DNA of 54,929 bases from contig NZ_JABVED010000010.1 in the NCBI RefSeq assembly GCF_014323725.1, positions 215,730 to 270,658 of the forward strand, read 5' to 3'. This document shows, piece by piece, positions 23,215 to 34,119 of the stretch; within the stretch, counting starts at the first letter, position 1; each line of letters starts with the position of its first letter. The notes beneath the pieces are model-generated. The model worked only from the letters and a program-made list of their open reading frames with translations, ran no database searches and was not told the DNA's origin. Source of the DNA: Actinokineospora xionganensis (GTDB taxonomy: Bacteria > Actinomycetota > Actinomycetes > Mycobacteriales > Pseudonocardiaceae). A program made the position numbers and the translations under genes.

Positions 23215-24968
23215 ACCCGAATTCTGCCCGCCGCCACCTCGTCCGGATAGGACGGATACCAGGGCACGTACTGGTCGCCGGTGAAGACGAACAGGGGATC
23301 GGTCACCGAGGACGCGTAGCCCTCGTCGCGCAGGTCCACCTTTCGCGACTTGAACGTCGAGGTCTGCTCGACCTCGTTGATCACCCGCACGAACAGTGGG
23401 ATCGCGTAGGTCGGGAGCCGCTCGGCGAGGTGCTTGCCCAGCACCTGGCCGTCGAACCGCGCGCCGTCGCGCAGCTTCACCGCGGCCATCCCGGCCTTGC
23501 CGTCGGTCCCCGGCACGGCCACGCCGTAGACCACGGCCTGCTCGACGTCCGGCCGCTCGCCGATGGCGCCCTCGACCTCGGTCGTGGCGACGTTCTCGCC
23601 CTTCCACCGGAAGGTGTCACCGAGCCGGTCGACGAACGCGACGTGCTTGAAGCCCTGCATCCGGACCAGGTCGCCGGTGTCGAACCAGCAGTCGTCCTTC
23701 TTGAAGGCGTTGCGCACGAGCTTGCGCTCGGAGGCGTCGGCGTCGGTGTAGCCGTCGAACGGCGCGCGGTTGGTGACCTTGGTGAGGAGCAGGCCCACCT
23801 CGCCGGACTTGACCTTGCGCAGCCCCTTGCCGACCCGCTTCGGCTTGCCGGTGTCGGGGTCGTACTCGACGACCGCGAACGGCAGCGGGCACGTCCCCGC
23901 GGTCTGGTCGATGTTCAGCGCGTTGATGAAGGCCAGGTTGCACTCGCTGGCGCCGTAGAACTCGGCGACCCGCTTGATGCCGAAGCGCTCGGTGAACTCG
24001 TGCCAGATCTCGGGTCGAAGACCGTTGCCGACGACGACGCGGACCTTGTGCTCGCGCTCGATCGCGCGCGGCGGCTGGTTGAGCAGGTAGCGGCACAACT
24101 CGCCGATGTAGCAGAACGCCGTCGAACGGGTGCGCACGACGTCGTCCCAGAAGCGGGACGCGGAGAACGAGCGCCCAAGGGCGAGCGTCGCGCCCGCGGA
24201 GAGGACGGAGGAGAGGGAAACCGTCAACGCATTGTTGTGATAGAGCGGGAGACAACAGTAAAGCGTGTCGTCGGCTCGCAGGCGCACGCCGAGTCCGCCG
24301 ATTCCGGCCATGCTCTTGAGCCACCGGAAATGTGACATCGAGCTCGCCTTGGGCATACCGGTGGTGCCCGAGGTGAAGATGTAGAAGGCCGTGATGGACG
24401 CGGTGAGCGTCGCGGTGACCGCGGGATTCGCGGTGGAGGTCGCGCCGTTCGCGAGCGTTTCCAGATCAAGGATCTTCGGCGTGGTGACCTCGTCGAGCGC
24501 CTCGCGGTAATCGCGCCCCGCGACCAGGACCGTGGCGTTGAGCAGACGCACACTGTGGTCGAGCACGTCGCCACGCTGGTTGGTGTTGATCATGCCGACG
24601 GCGGCCCCGAGCTTCACGCCCGCGAGCGCGGCGAGCAGCGTCTCCGGCCGGTTCCCGGCCATCACCGCGACCGTCGAACCTGGGCCCACCCCGTGCGCGG
24701 CGTACACCGACGCGTACTGGTTGACCAGCAGGTTCGCCTGGTCGTAGGTGATCTCGGTGTCCTCGAAGCGGAGGAACGGGCGCTCGGGGTGCTCGGCGGC
24801 GGCGCGCTGGAAGATGTGGCCGATCGAGTCTTTAGTGGTCGGCTTGAGCGTGACCAGTCCGACCGCTCCACGCGCCATCCTGAGTCCATCCGGCGCGAGT
24901 TTCGGCAAGGCGCGCAGGACATCGACGAAGCGGACCTTGCGGGCCGCGAGCTGCTCCGATGCATCCAT
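23211..24968 (-). CDS. Long-chain acyl-CoA synthetase, FadD6/FATP type
   Basis: The 585-aa AMP-forming ligase carries the P-loop FYIFTSGTTGMPK near residue 200, the motif FYGASECN, the acid/adenylate motif DDCWFDTGDLVRMQ and the hinge RLGDTFRWKGENVAT. The end has ERLPTYAIPLFVRV and a TSTFKSRKVDLRDEGY tail with the likely catalytic lysine. The overall form is that of fatty-acid-transport-protein/very-long-chain synthetases such as mycobacterial FadD6, which activate fatty acids with ATP and CoA. ATG 24968 is the first in-frame start with good homology. The open frame extends to 25190 but that part overlaps the next gene's 3' area and looks non-coding. It overlaps the DUF1697 gene by 4 bp. Confidence 0.93.
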   Translation of the reverse strand: MDASEQLAARKVRFVDVLRALPKLAPDGLRMARGAVGLVTLKPTTKDSIGHIFQRAAAEHPERPFLRFEDTEITYDQANLLVNQYASVYAAHGVGPGSTVAVMAGNRPETLLAALAGVKLGAAVGMINTNQRGDVLDHSVRLLNATVLVAGRDYREALDEVTTPKILDLETLANGATSTANPAVTATLTASITAFYIFTSGTTGMPKASSMSHFRWLKSMAGIGGLGVRLRADDTLYCCLPLYHNNALTVSLSSVLSAGATLALGRSFSASRFWDDVVRTRSTAFCYIGELCRYLLNQPPRAIEREHKVRVVVGNGLRPEIWHEFTERFGIKRVAEFYGASECNLAFINALNIDQTAGTCPLPFAVVEYDPDTGKPKRVGKGLRKVKSGEVGLLLTKVTNRAPFDGYTDADASERKLVRNAFKKDDCWFDTGDLVRMQGFKHVAFVDRLGDTFRWKGENVATTEVEGAIGERPDVEQAVVYGVAVPGTDGKAGMAAVKLRDGARFDGQVLGKHLAERLPTYAIPLFVRVINEVEQTSTFKSRKVDLRDEGYASSVTDPLFVFTGDQYVPWYPSYPDEVAAGRIRV

Positions 24969-25062
24969 GCGAAGCGATGCTACTGACAAGTAGATAGCGG
25001 GGCTAGAGGCAATGCGAAACCTCCCGGACGTCGGGATGCTCACCTTTGCGCAATAGCCGGGA

Positions 25063-25365
25063 TCAGTTTTTGTCAATGATCCGTTCGGGGGTCCAGCGAA
25101 AGCGCACGGTGCACAAGGGCGTCCGCTTGTCGGGAAGCACGCGCACGGTCGTGACCAGCCAAATACCAGGGTCGGCGGCTTTTCGATCAAGAAAGTCGGC
25201 GGCGCACAGGCGGGTGTAGTGCTCGTGCCATTGGGTGCGGCTCATGCCCTTCTTGTGGAAGCAGAAACCGTGGTCCTCGGCGGTCTCGATGTACAGGAGC
25301 ACACGTTCGTACTTGGAAAGTTCGCGCCGGTACTCAAGGTGGTGCAGGTAGTTCCAGGTAGGCAT
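25063..25365 (-). CDS. Hypothetical protein (100 aa), divergent from an XRE/DUF5753 regulator
   Basis: No family is recognised. The protein is small, basic and rich in aromatic residues (MPTWNYLHHLEYRRELSKYERVLLYIETAEDHGFCFHKKG ... WLVTTVRVLPDKRTPLCTVRFRW), consistent with a compact alpha/beta fold. No membrane segment is present. There is no clear ribosome site before ATG 25365. The start codons of this gene and the XRE/DUF5753 gene are 95 bp apart, so the regulator may control it. Base composition is a little lower in GC than its neighbours. Confidence 0.6.
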   Translation of the reverse strand: MPTWNYLHHLEYRRELSKYERVLLYIETAEDHGFCFHKKGMSRTQWHEHYTRLCAADFLDRKAADPGIWLVTTVRVLPDKRTPLCTVRFRWTPERIIDKN

Positions 25366-25460
25366 GGCGGACGGTGGTCCACAGGAGACCGCGCGCCGGA
25401 TTCCGGAATGTCGGACTCCGTCGGCACACTGGGTGATGGTGCGTGCGACAGGAGTGATGG

Positions 25461-26285
25461 ATGGCGGAGCCCAACCTGCGGGTCAGAGTCCTGGCACGCG
25501 CCCTGCGGGAGTTGCGCGAGCGGGCGCGGATGACGCAGCAGGAGGCGGGGGACCGGCTGCGGTTCACGAACCGGAAGATGAGCAGGATCGAGACCGGGCA
25601 GGTGCCGAGCTTCCACGAACTACAGGCGATGCTGGATGTGTATGGGCTGGTGTCGACGGACTGGGCGCCCTACGTGGCGATGTGGGAGCGCGCCCGGGAG
25701 AAGGGCTGGTGGCACTGCTATGGAATTCCCGACCGCAGCTACGTGCCCCTCGAAGCTCAGGCTTCGGAGATCCGTTCGTTCCAACTAGGGTTGGTGCATG
25801 GTCTCCTCCAGACGGAGGAGTATGTGCGGGCGCTATTCACCGGTGCCGCTGATCCCGCCCGTCATACCGAAGGCTCCATTGGCCGTGGCGTGGAGATCCG
25901 CAAGCGCCGCCAGCGGCGGCTCATCGCCGACGACCCCCTCCGACTGCACGCGATCATCGATCACACCGCTCTACGCCGTCAGTTGCCCTGCATGAAAGAG
26001 CAATTGGCACACATCGTGATGATCTCGGAGCTCGACAATGTGACGTTTCAGGTCATCCCGCCCAACGCCGGTGCCCATTCCGGCCTCGGCGGCTCGTTCA
26101 CGGTGCTCAGCTTTTCGGGCCCTGATCCCGATCTCGCCTATGTCGAGCACATCGCCGGATTCGTCGAAATCGAGAAGGAGCGCGAGGTGCGCACGGCTTT
26201 GCAAGTCTTCGACCAGGTGGCTTCGTTGGCGCTGAACCACGACGAGTCAGTCCGGCTGGTCGACCGGATGGCAGCCGAGCTGTGA
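25461..26285 (+). CDS. XRE family regulator with DUF5753 domain
   Basis: The 274-aa protein has an N-terminal XRE helix-turn-helix (about 10-60: ARALRELRERARMTQQEAGDRL ... MSRIETGQ). It is followed by the DUF5753 domain (about 95-270), with the hallmark segments YVPLEAQASEIRSFQLGLVHGLLQTEEY, RKRRQRRLI, IIDHTALRRQL and NVTFQVIPPNAGAHSGLGGSF. Such regulators are abundant in actinomycetes and usually sit next to a DUF397 (BldB-like) gene. None is present here, and the adjacent partner is the unrelated divergent 100-aa gene. ATG 25461 has AGGAG 7 nt upstream. Confidence 0.93.
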   Translation: MAEPNLRVRVLARALRELRERARMTQQEAGDRLRFTNRKMSRIETGQVPSFHELQAMLDVYGLVSTDWAPYVAMWERAREKGWWHCYGIPDRSYVPLEAQASEIRSFQLGLVHGLLQTEEYVRALFTGAADPARHTEGSIGRGVEIRKRRQRRLIADDPLRLHAIIDHTALRRQLPCMKEQLAHIVMISELDNVTFQVIPPNAGAHSGLGGSFTVLSFSGPDPDLAYVEHIAGFVEIEKEREVRTALQVFDQVASLALNHDESVRLVDRMAAEL

Positions 26286-26321
26286 GGCGATTCGCCTGGA
26301 TCTGTACGAGAACTCCGCTGA

Positions 26322-26417
26322 TCAGCGCCGGGTCGGCCTATCGGTCAGCGCCACGACCAGTCTCACCACGAACACGATCGCGACGGTCACCAACGCGAGG
26401 ATCTGAAACCACATCAT
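26322..26417 (-). CDS. Single-helix micro membrane protein (31 aa, putative)
   Basis: The sequence MMWFQILALVTVAIVFVVRL plus a short polar end (ALTDRPTRR) forms one transmembrane helix with a basic cytoplasmic tail. TTGGAGG lies directly before two adjacent ATG codons (26417 and 26414), and the second has ideal spacing. The longer open frame to 26552 has no such site. It is convergent with the XRE gene and divergent from gmd. There are no homologues I can name, so it could be a chance ORF, but the ribosome site argues otherwise. Confidence 0.5.
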   Translation of the reverse strand: MMWFQILALVTVAIVFVVRLVVALTDRPTRR

Positions 26418-26565
26418 CGCCTCCAAGGGCTTGTGATTCGACCGATGTTCCTCCCCGCACCCGCCCGTGCGACGAGGCCCGGCTCGACACGCCCACCTGC
26501 CACCCATCCGGGTTACATCCCGGTGGGGGTCCCAGGCCCCGACATGCGCCATCCGGGGTATGTGA

Positions 26566-28535
<1,970 letters not shown>

Positions 28536-28541
28536 AACCGT

Positions 28542-28547
28542 TACGAT
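28542..28547 (+). promoter_or_regulatory. -10 box TACGAT, leaderless
   Basis: TACGAT ends 7 nt before GTG 28555, so the methyltransferase gene probably has its own promoter despite following the FkbM gene by 19 bp. Confidence 0.5.
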
Positions 28548-28554
28548 CCGGTGC

Positions 28555-29259
28555 GTGACGACGACTACCGACGCACAAAACCTCCAGCGTGCCAAGCAGA
28601 CGGTCGACCGGGTCAACGCCGCGGGCGGTTCCTACCACCGACTGGAGTTGACGCCGGAGCTGGTGATCAACGGTGACTACGACATGCGCAAGTACGTGTC
28701 GCACTACCGGATCGCCGACCGGCTCGACGGCATGACGGTGCTCGACGTGGGCACCTCCAGCGGGTACTTCGCCCTGGAGGCCCACCGGCGCGGGGCCGAG
28801 GTGACGGCGATCGACATCTGGGCCGATGACTGTCTGCTCGCGGAGATCAGCCAGACGATGGCCCTGGATCTGACGTACGTCTCCAAGAACATCTACGACC
28901 TGGACCCGACGTTCGGCACCTTCGACCTGGTCATCTGCGGGTCGCTGCTGCTGCACCTGCCGGACCCGGTCGGAGCGCTCCGCGCGCTGCGCGCGGTCAC
29001 GGGCACCCGGCTGGTCATCTCGACCGCGGCCACCCCGGACAGCGCCGAAGCCGCGGAGCCGGTCTGCCACTTCGTCGGGACGCACGCCGACGACGGCGAC
29101 TACTGGGCCTACTGGACCGTCAGCGCGGTCGCGCTGCGGCAGATGCTGTTCGCCGCCGGATTCTCCCGGGTCGAGGACATCGACCACTTCACCCTGAAGA
29201 CCGAGGACGACCGGGTCGACTACTCGGTGCCGCATGTGGTGATGTCGGCCTACGTCTGA
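28555..29259 (+). CDS. SAM-dependent methyltransferase (DUF1698/CmoB-like)
   Basis: The 234-aa class I methyltransferase has VLDVGTSSGYFALEAHRRGAEVTAIDI (motif I and acidic loop, about 63-90) and FDLVICGSLLLHLPDP (motif IV region). The layout, with a short N-terminal helix and WELTPEL-like sequence before motif I, recalls tRNA-wobble-uridine/CmoB-type and small-molecule methyltransferases. In this locus a sugar or glycan substrate is more likely. It starts at GTG 28555 behind a leaderless -10. Its 3' end overlaps the convergent glycosyltransferase gene by 10 bp. Confidence 0.87.
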   Translation: MTTTTDAQNLQRAKQTVDRVNAAGGSYHRLELTPELVINGDYDMRKYVSHYRIADRLDGMTVLDVGTSSGYFALEAHRRGAEVTAIDIWADDCLLAEISQTMALDLTYVSKNIYDLDPTFGTFDLVICGSLLLHLPDPVGALRALRAVTGTRLVISTAATPDSAEAAEPVCHFVGTHADDGDYWAYWTVSAVALRQMLFAAGFSRVEDIDHFTLKTEDDRVDYSVPHVVMSAYV

Positions 29260-31607
29260 GGGCTGATCTCCGCCAGCCGGCGGGCCATCAGCGCGCCCAC
29301 GGCCTCCATGCCGCAGATCTCCTGGATGGCACGCGCCGCCCGGGCACCCATCTCCTGGCGCAGCGGCTCGTTCGTGGCCAGCCTGCGCAGCCAGCGCGCG
29401 GCCTGGCCGACATCGGGGTCCGCCCACAGCTGCCCGGCCTGGTACCAGTCGCCGAACGCCGCGCCGAACCGGTGGTCACGCTCGCTGATGATCCTCGGCC
29501 GGTACCCGACGACCGCGGCGGAGCCGGGCGGCATGAAGTCGGTGTTGCCGCCGAATCCGGTCGCCACGACCGCCTTGCCCAGCGACATCGCCTCCGCCAT
29601 GCCGAGGCCGAAGCCTTCTGAGCGGTGCAGCGAGACGTATACGTCGCAGGTGGCCAGGAGGGTGTCCATCTCGTGGCGGGTCAGGTGCTCGCTGATGATC
29701 GTGCCACCGACACTGTGCACCGCCTCGGTCAACGCGGCGCCGAGTTCGGGGAACACCTCCAGGTCCACGACTTTGACGACCAGGTGCGCCTTCGTGCCGC
29801 GTTCCTCCGGCGCGAAAGCCTGCCGGTAGGCCTCGACGACCGCCCACGGGTTCTTCCGCGCGTCACTCGACGACGCGCTGAAGGTGAACAGGACGGTGAT
29901 GCCGTCGTCGGGAAGGCCGAACCTCGCCCGGTCGGCGGTGACGCCCGTGATCTCGGGGACGACGCACGGGACGACGGTGATCGGGATATCGGTCACCGTG
30001 CGGAAAGCCTCGCCGACAAAGGACGACAGCACCCAGAGCTCGTCGAGCCGGGGGAGCTGGGTGAGCGTCTGGGGCACCACCTCCGGCAGTTCCCAGGCCC
30101 ACAGGCCGATCGTGTACCGGTCGAGCGCGCTGGGCGGGATCAGCGCGAACTCGTTGAGGTTCACAAACCACAGATCGATTGGGTAGTCCTTGCCGCTGCG
30201 CAGGTCTGCGAGTGTCCGCGAGATCTGCAGTGACCTGTTGGGCGCCCGGGTGTTGAACTCGGTGAAGGTCATCGGGACGCCCGCCTCGACCAGCGCCAGC
30301 GAATGCCTGCGCGCCGACTCGGCAAGGCCGGTGGTCGCGCGGGCGTCGGCGAACACGTTCACGCCGACGCGGGCGGGCGCGGTGTCGCGACGGTGGGCGC
30401 GCATCGTGTCGAGAGCTTCGCGGTAGCGGCTGGCCACGACGGGCCAGGACGCCGACGACTCGACGTACCGCTGGGCGGCGACGCCCGCGGCCCGGGTGCC
30501 CTCGGGGTCGAGCATCGCGCGTTCCATGACCGTCAGCAGCGCCGCGGCTTCGGCGGCGGGCTCGGTGGGCACACGGGTGCAGAACGTCTCGTCGAGGTGC
30601 CGGTGCTGCGGCAGGTCGCTGGTGATCACGGGCCTGCCCGCGCCGAACGCCCGCATCATCACCGCGCTCGTCTCACCCGCGGTCGGCCACCTGAGGTTGA
30701 TGACCGTGTCCGTGCAGACGAGGAAGTCCTCGAACTCGTCCATAGCCGGGCTCTTCGCGATGTGGACGGAGTTGTGGACACCGAGTTGGGCGATCGTGGC
30801 CTCGACGTCGGCGAGCACGGCCCGGTCGTCGGCGTGCCCGCAGATGAGCAGCCGCGCCTGCGGCCAGCGCCGACGGATCTGGGCGAACGCCAGGACCGCG
30901 ACGAGCGCGCGCTTGATCCGGTTGAAGCCGCCGAACACGCCGAAGACCACGTCGTCGTCGCGCCAGCCGAGCTTCGCGCGGGTCGCCGACCGCCGGGTGT
31001 CGTCGGTCAGTACCGGAGCGCCGGACGGCACCACGGCCACCGGGACGTCCGGGCAGCGCTCGCCGAGCCACCGCGCCGCGAAGTCGTCGTGCACGATGAC
31101 GCCGCGGCTGCGCTCGATCAGTCGGCGCTCCATGGTCAGCGTCGCGCGGTCGAGGGTGCGGACCCCGTCGACGTCGATCGCGGGCCACCCGTCGATCAGC
31201 GCGGGATCGTCCGGTGTGCCCCAGATCGGACCATGGGCGTGGCGGACCTCGTCGCGGAACCGCTCGGTGTGGACCCCGCCGAACAACTGCGCGTGGAAGT
31301 CCATCAGGGAGGTGTCGTGCAGGATCACGACACCCGGCCGCGCCAGGGCCTCTTCGTAGATCCATTCGTGGGCGGGCGCATGATTTCCCATGTGGTACAA
31401 GGGAAGCGCGTCAACTGACCGGGCGTCGTGCGGGCTGAGCAGCCGGACACCAGATGGGACCCGCGCCGCCGCGCTGTCCGCGACCGCGTCGACATCGATC
31501 TCGTTCGCGAGAGCGGTGAGCAACTCGTAGGTGTAGTCCGCGATGCCGCTGCGCGCCGGCGGCAGGGGCGACCACATGACGTGCCGCCCGGTCGACGTCA
31601 CGTCCAT
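29250..31607 (-). CDS. Tandem two-domain glycosyltransferase (GT4/GT-B, 785 aa)
   Basis: The protein contains two GT-B glycosyltransferase modules in one chain. Residues about 1-395 begin SPLPPARSGIADYTYELL and include GVFGGFNRIKRALVAV and PTAGETSAVMMRAFGAGRPVI. Residues about 410-785 include TTGLAESARRHSLAL, the nucleotide-binding FTFSASSSDARKNPWAVVEAY and the retaining-GT E-x7-E signature HRSEGFGLGMAEAMSLGKAVV. Such bifunctional enzymes can add two different sugars or alternate linkages during polysaccharide assembly. No membrane segment is present. Its ATG (31607) overlaps the methyltransferase stop by 10 bp, so it is the last gene of the minus-strand operon. A GDP-sugar donor is plausible given gmd. 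Confidence 0.92.
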   Translation of the reverse strand: MDVTSTGRHVMWSPLPPARSGIADYTYELLTALANEIDVDAVADSAAARVPSGVRLLSPHDARSVDALPLYHMGNHAPAHEWIYEEALARPGVVILHDTSLMDFHAQLFGGVHTERFRDEVRHAHGPIWGTPDDPALIDGWPAIDVDGVRTLDRATLTMERRLIERSRGVIVHDDFAARWLGERCPDVPVAVVPSGAPVLTDDTRRSATRAKLGWRDDDVVFGVFGGFNRIKRALVAVLAFAQIRRRWPQARLLICGHADDRAVLADVEATIAQLGVHNSVHIAKSPAMDEFEDFLVCTDTVINLRWPTAGETSAVMMRAFGAGRPVITSDLPQHRHLDETFCTRVPTEPAAEAAALLTVMERAMLDPEGTRAAGVAAQRYVESSASWPVVASRYREALDTMRAHRRDTAPARVGVNVFADARATTGLAESARRHSLALVEAGVPMTFTEFNTRAPNRSLQISRTLADLRSGKDYPIDLWFVNLNEFALIPPSALDRYTIGLWAWELPEVVPQTLTQLPRLDELWVLSSFVGEAFRTVTDIPITVVPCVVPEITGVTADRARFGLPDDGITVLFTFSASSSDARKNPWAVVEAYRQAFAPEERGTKAHLVVKVVDLEVFPELGAALTEAVHSVGGTIISEHLTRHEMDTLLATCDVYVSLHRSEGFGLGMAEAMSLGKAVVATGFGGNTDFMPPGSAAVVGYRPRIISERDHRFGAAFGDWYQAGQLWADPDVGQAARWLRRLATNEPLRQEMGARAARAIQEICGMEAVGALMARRLAEISPQT

Positions 31608-32749
31608 GCGATGAGGCAGAAGTGCTCGGCCCCGGCGCGCGCGGTGGCCGGGACCTCGCGGATCTCGACCTTCGCGAATCCCGCGGACTCGGCCAGATAG
31701 CGGGCGAAAGTGGGATGCACCGGCCGGATCGCGAAGGGGTCGACGTGGAAGTCGGCTCCCACCAACGGTGTCTCGACCAGGAGGACACCACCGGGCCGCA
31801 GCGCCAGGGCCGCCGCCTCGACGAACCTGGCGAGGTCCTCCGGTGCCTGCCGTTCCGCGTAGCGGAAAGCGGTGACCGCGGCGAGGGAGCGCCGCGGGCT
31901 CGCGGCGAGCGCGTCGAGCGCGGGTTCCGGGCGGACCGTGAGGCCCAGTTCGGCGCAGTGGTCGACCACGACCGGGTTAGTCGACGCCGCGACGAAGGGA
32001 ATTCCCTCGCCCCGCAGCACTTCGAGCCACTCGCCGCGACCCGGAGCCACGTCGAACACCGCCGCCCCGGCGTCCTGGCCGCGGGCGTCACGGACCACCG
32101 GGAGGTACTCCGCACGCCGCGCCCTCGCCAGGTCGGCCGGGCCGTCGAGCAGCGCCGCCACCGAGAGTTCGAGGAAATCGGGCCTGCCGGGCAGCGACTC
32201 GGCCTTCGCCGGGTCCGTGCGGGCCGCGTCCAGGAACGAGTCGAGCCGCGCGTGCCGCAGCGCCGACTCGCGCGCGGTCGCGACCAGCGCGGCGAGGTCG
32301 CTCTCGATGGCGCCGAGCCGGGCCTCGACCTGGCCCGCGTGCTCCTGCTTGTCGGCCACCTGGAGCCGAAGATCACCGATCTCCGAACGGACGCTGCCGA
32401 TCGCGGCGTAGAGCCGCTGGTTCAGGCCGGCCATCATGTTCTGGTCGTTGCGGCGCAGGTCCTCGATCTCGGCCCGCAGCCCGTCCCGGCTCGCCGCGCC
32501 CGCGTCGCCGATCTCCGTGACCGCCGCGGATACCCCGGCGAGTGCCGACCGCTGCTCGTGCGCGATTTCCCGGACAGTTCCCAACGCGTCGCGAATGGCG
32601 AGGTTGGATTCGACCTGCCATTTGATGCCGCGCCGCCACAGGAAACGCAACGCGAGCCTGCCGAGAATGTCGCCACGCTTAAGCGGCAGCCGCAGCTGCT
32701 TGTTCTCGTCAAGCCGGGACAGTGCCTCGGCGAAGCGTGCTTCCGACAT
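31598..32749 (-). CDS. Methyltransferase with N-terminal coiled coil (WbdD-like arrangement)
   Basis: The 383-aa protein has an N-terminal basic part (residues 1-45), a long charged heptad-like helix region (about 60-170: GTVREIAHEQRSALAGVSAAVTEIGD ... DKQEHAGQVEARLGAIESDLAAL), and a C-terminal class I methyltransferase (about 200-383: VFDVAPGRGEWLEVL, DALAASPRRSLAAVTAFRYAE, LRPGGVLLVETPL). The motif set resembles O-antigen chain-terminating methyltransferases, where a coiled coil acts as a molecular ruler. Here the order is reversed, with the coil first. It ends inside the start of the tandem glycosyltransferase. It starts 83 bp after the AlgX-like gene. Confidence 0.85.
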   Translation of the reverse strand: MSEARFAEALSRLDENKQLRLPLKRGDILGRLALRFLWRRGIKWQVESNLAIRDALGTVREIAHEQRSALAGVSAAVTEIGDAGAASRDGLRAEIEDLRRNDQNMMAGLNQRLYAAIGSVRSEIGDLRLQVADKQEHAGQVEARLGAIESDLAALVATARESALRHARLDSFLDAARTDPAKAESLPGRPDFLELSVAALLDGPADLARARRAEYLPVVRDARGQDAGAAVFDVAPGRGEWLEVLRGEGIPFVAASTNPVVVDHCAELGLTVRPEPALDALAASPRRSLAAVTAFRYAERQAPEDLARFVEAAALALRPGGVLLVETPLVGADFHVDPFAIRPVHPTFARYLAESAGFAKVEIREVPATARAGAEHFCLIAWT

Positions 32750-32832
32750 CGTGTCGTCCAGAGGGTCCGGGCGGTGTCTTCCCGCCAGTCGTCAGGAGTC
32801 TAGAAGGTTGTCGGCGCGCCGCCCGCAGCCGG

Positions 32833-34119
32833 TCAGCGCTTCGGCCGGGCCGAGAGTTCGCTCACGATCTGGTCGGCCACCTCGGGGGTGAACACCACGA
32901 CGTTGCCGGTTGTCAGGACGCGTTCGGCGATCTCGAACACGACGACGTCGGAATCGGCCAACATCTCCACCGCCTGCTGCCTGCCCTTATTGTGCAGCGT
33001 GCCGTAGTGCAAAAGGGTGATATCGCCGAAAACGGCACCCAGATAGCGCTTCGACCGAATTGTGAACGAGTCGCCGAGCATGCCGACCTTGCGTCCGAAA
33101 GTTCCGGGACCGGAAGTCGTCGCCAGATGCAGCGGGGTGTTGAAGTCCTGCGGGATGTCACGCGCCCGGTCGCGGATTCCGTCGGGCTTCACCAGGTAGT
33201 AGCGGCCATCGATATCGCCGGACCGGCCGATGAGCGGCGGAAGGTCGGCGGGTGCGCGCCAGGGCTGACCGGGTGTGACCAGCCAGTTCTTGCTGATGCC
33301 CGGCCGCAGGTGTTCGGCGATCGCCTGCGTCATCAGCAGGCCGCCTTCGTCACCCCAGTGCGCGTCGATCGACGGGTACACGGGCGAGCCGAGTTCGGTT
33401 TCCTTTCTCCGCAACGGTTCCCGCAGGTCCAGGACGTAGTCCTCGTTGCGGTAGAGGTTCCAGAACTCGTCGGTGGTCCGCTGGACGCAGTCCTTGCCCG
33501 GGTAGCGCTCGGGCAGGTACTCGGGCGAAATGGTGAGTTTGTCGGGGGCGATGGCCAGCACGAACTCGCGTCCGCTCGCCTCGATCCCGTCCTTCAGTTT
33601 GCGCACCTGCGCGAGGGTCTCGTGCATGGGAAGGCTTTGCTTGCACCGTGCGACGACCTCTTCGCCGAGGTAGAGCCAGCCCTCTTTGCCCTCGACCACC
33701 CGCGGGATGGTGCTGGTGTCGAAGTCGTTGCGCGGCACCTGCCCGGTGTCGAGCGGGTTGTCCGAGCCGCCGCGCTTGCCCAGGACCGGCGGTTCGCCGA
33801 ACACACCCCGGCTGACGCCGTCGGAGATGGCGATGGCGTCGTCGCGGAACACCAGGTGGTCGGTGGCCCACGCGGGCATGCTGGTGAAGAAGCTCCACCC
33901 GGCGAGCGGGCTCGGGAACTGCGCCAGCGGGCGGTTCTCGATCTCCGCCGGGCGGGCCCCGACGCCGAGCGAGAGCAGCGGCGTCGCGAAGAAGATGGCG
34001 GCGCAGATCAGCGCGCCCACCTGTTTTCCGCCGTGGCGCGGCCGGTGCAGCGGATGCTCGCGGGGCAGCCAGGCCTCGTGCAGCGCGGGCAGGCTCCAGT
34101 CGCGTGGCTCGCCGGTCAC
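32833..34119 (-). CDS. AlgX/AlgJ-like SGNH O-acetyltransferase
   Basis: The 428-aa type II membrane protein has a cytoplasmic N-terminus (1-32), one transmembrane helix (about 34-54), then an extracytoplasmic SGNH domain. Catalytic residues are visible: D252-x-H254 in PSIDAHWGDEG and Ser351 in GMLGDSF. The APDK motif at 191-194 is also typical of AlgJ/AlgX. These proteins O-acetylate exported polysaccharides. An MBOAT-type acetyl donor partner (AlgI-like) would be expected but is not in this window. GTG 34119 overlaps the glycosyltransferase stop (GTGA). Confidence 0.9.
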   Translation of the reverse strand: MTGEPRDWSLPALHEAWLPREHPLHRPRHGGKQVGALICAAIFFATPLLSLGVGARPAEIENRPLAQFPSPLAGWSFFTSMPAWATDHLVFRDDAIAISDGVSRGVFGEPPVLGKRGGSDNPLDTGQVPRNDFDTSTIPRVVEGKEGWLYLGEEVVARCKQSLPMHETLAQVRKLKDGIEASGREFVLAIAPDKLTISPEYLPERYPGKDCVQRTTDEFWNLYRNEDYVLDLREPLRRKETELGSPVYPSIDAHWGDEGGLLMTQAIAEHLRPGISKNWLVTPGQPWRAPADLPPLIGRSGDIDGRYYLVKPDGIRDRARDIPQDFNTPLHLATTSGPGTFGRKVGMLGDSFTIRSKRYLGAVFGDITLLHYGTLHNKGRQQAVEMLADSDVVVFEIAERVLTTGNVVVFTPEVADQIVSELSARPKR

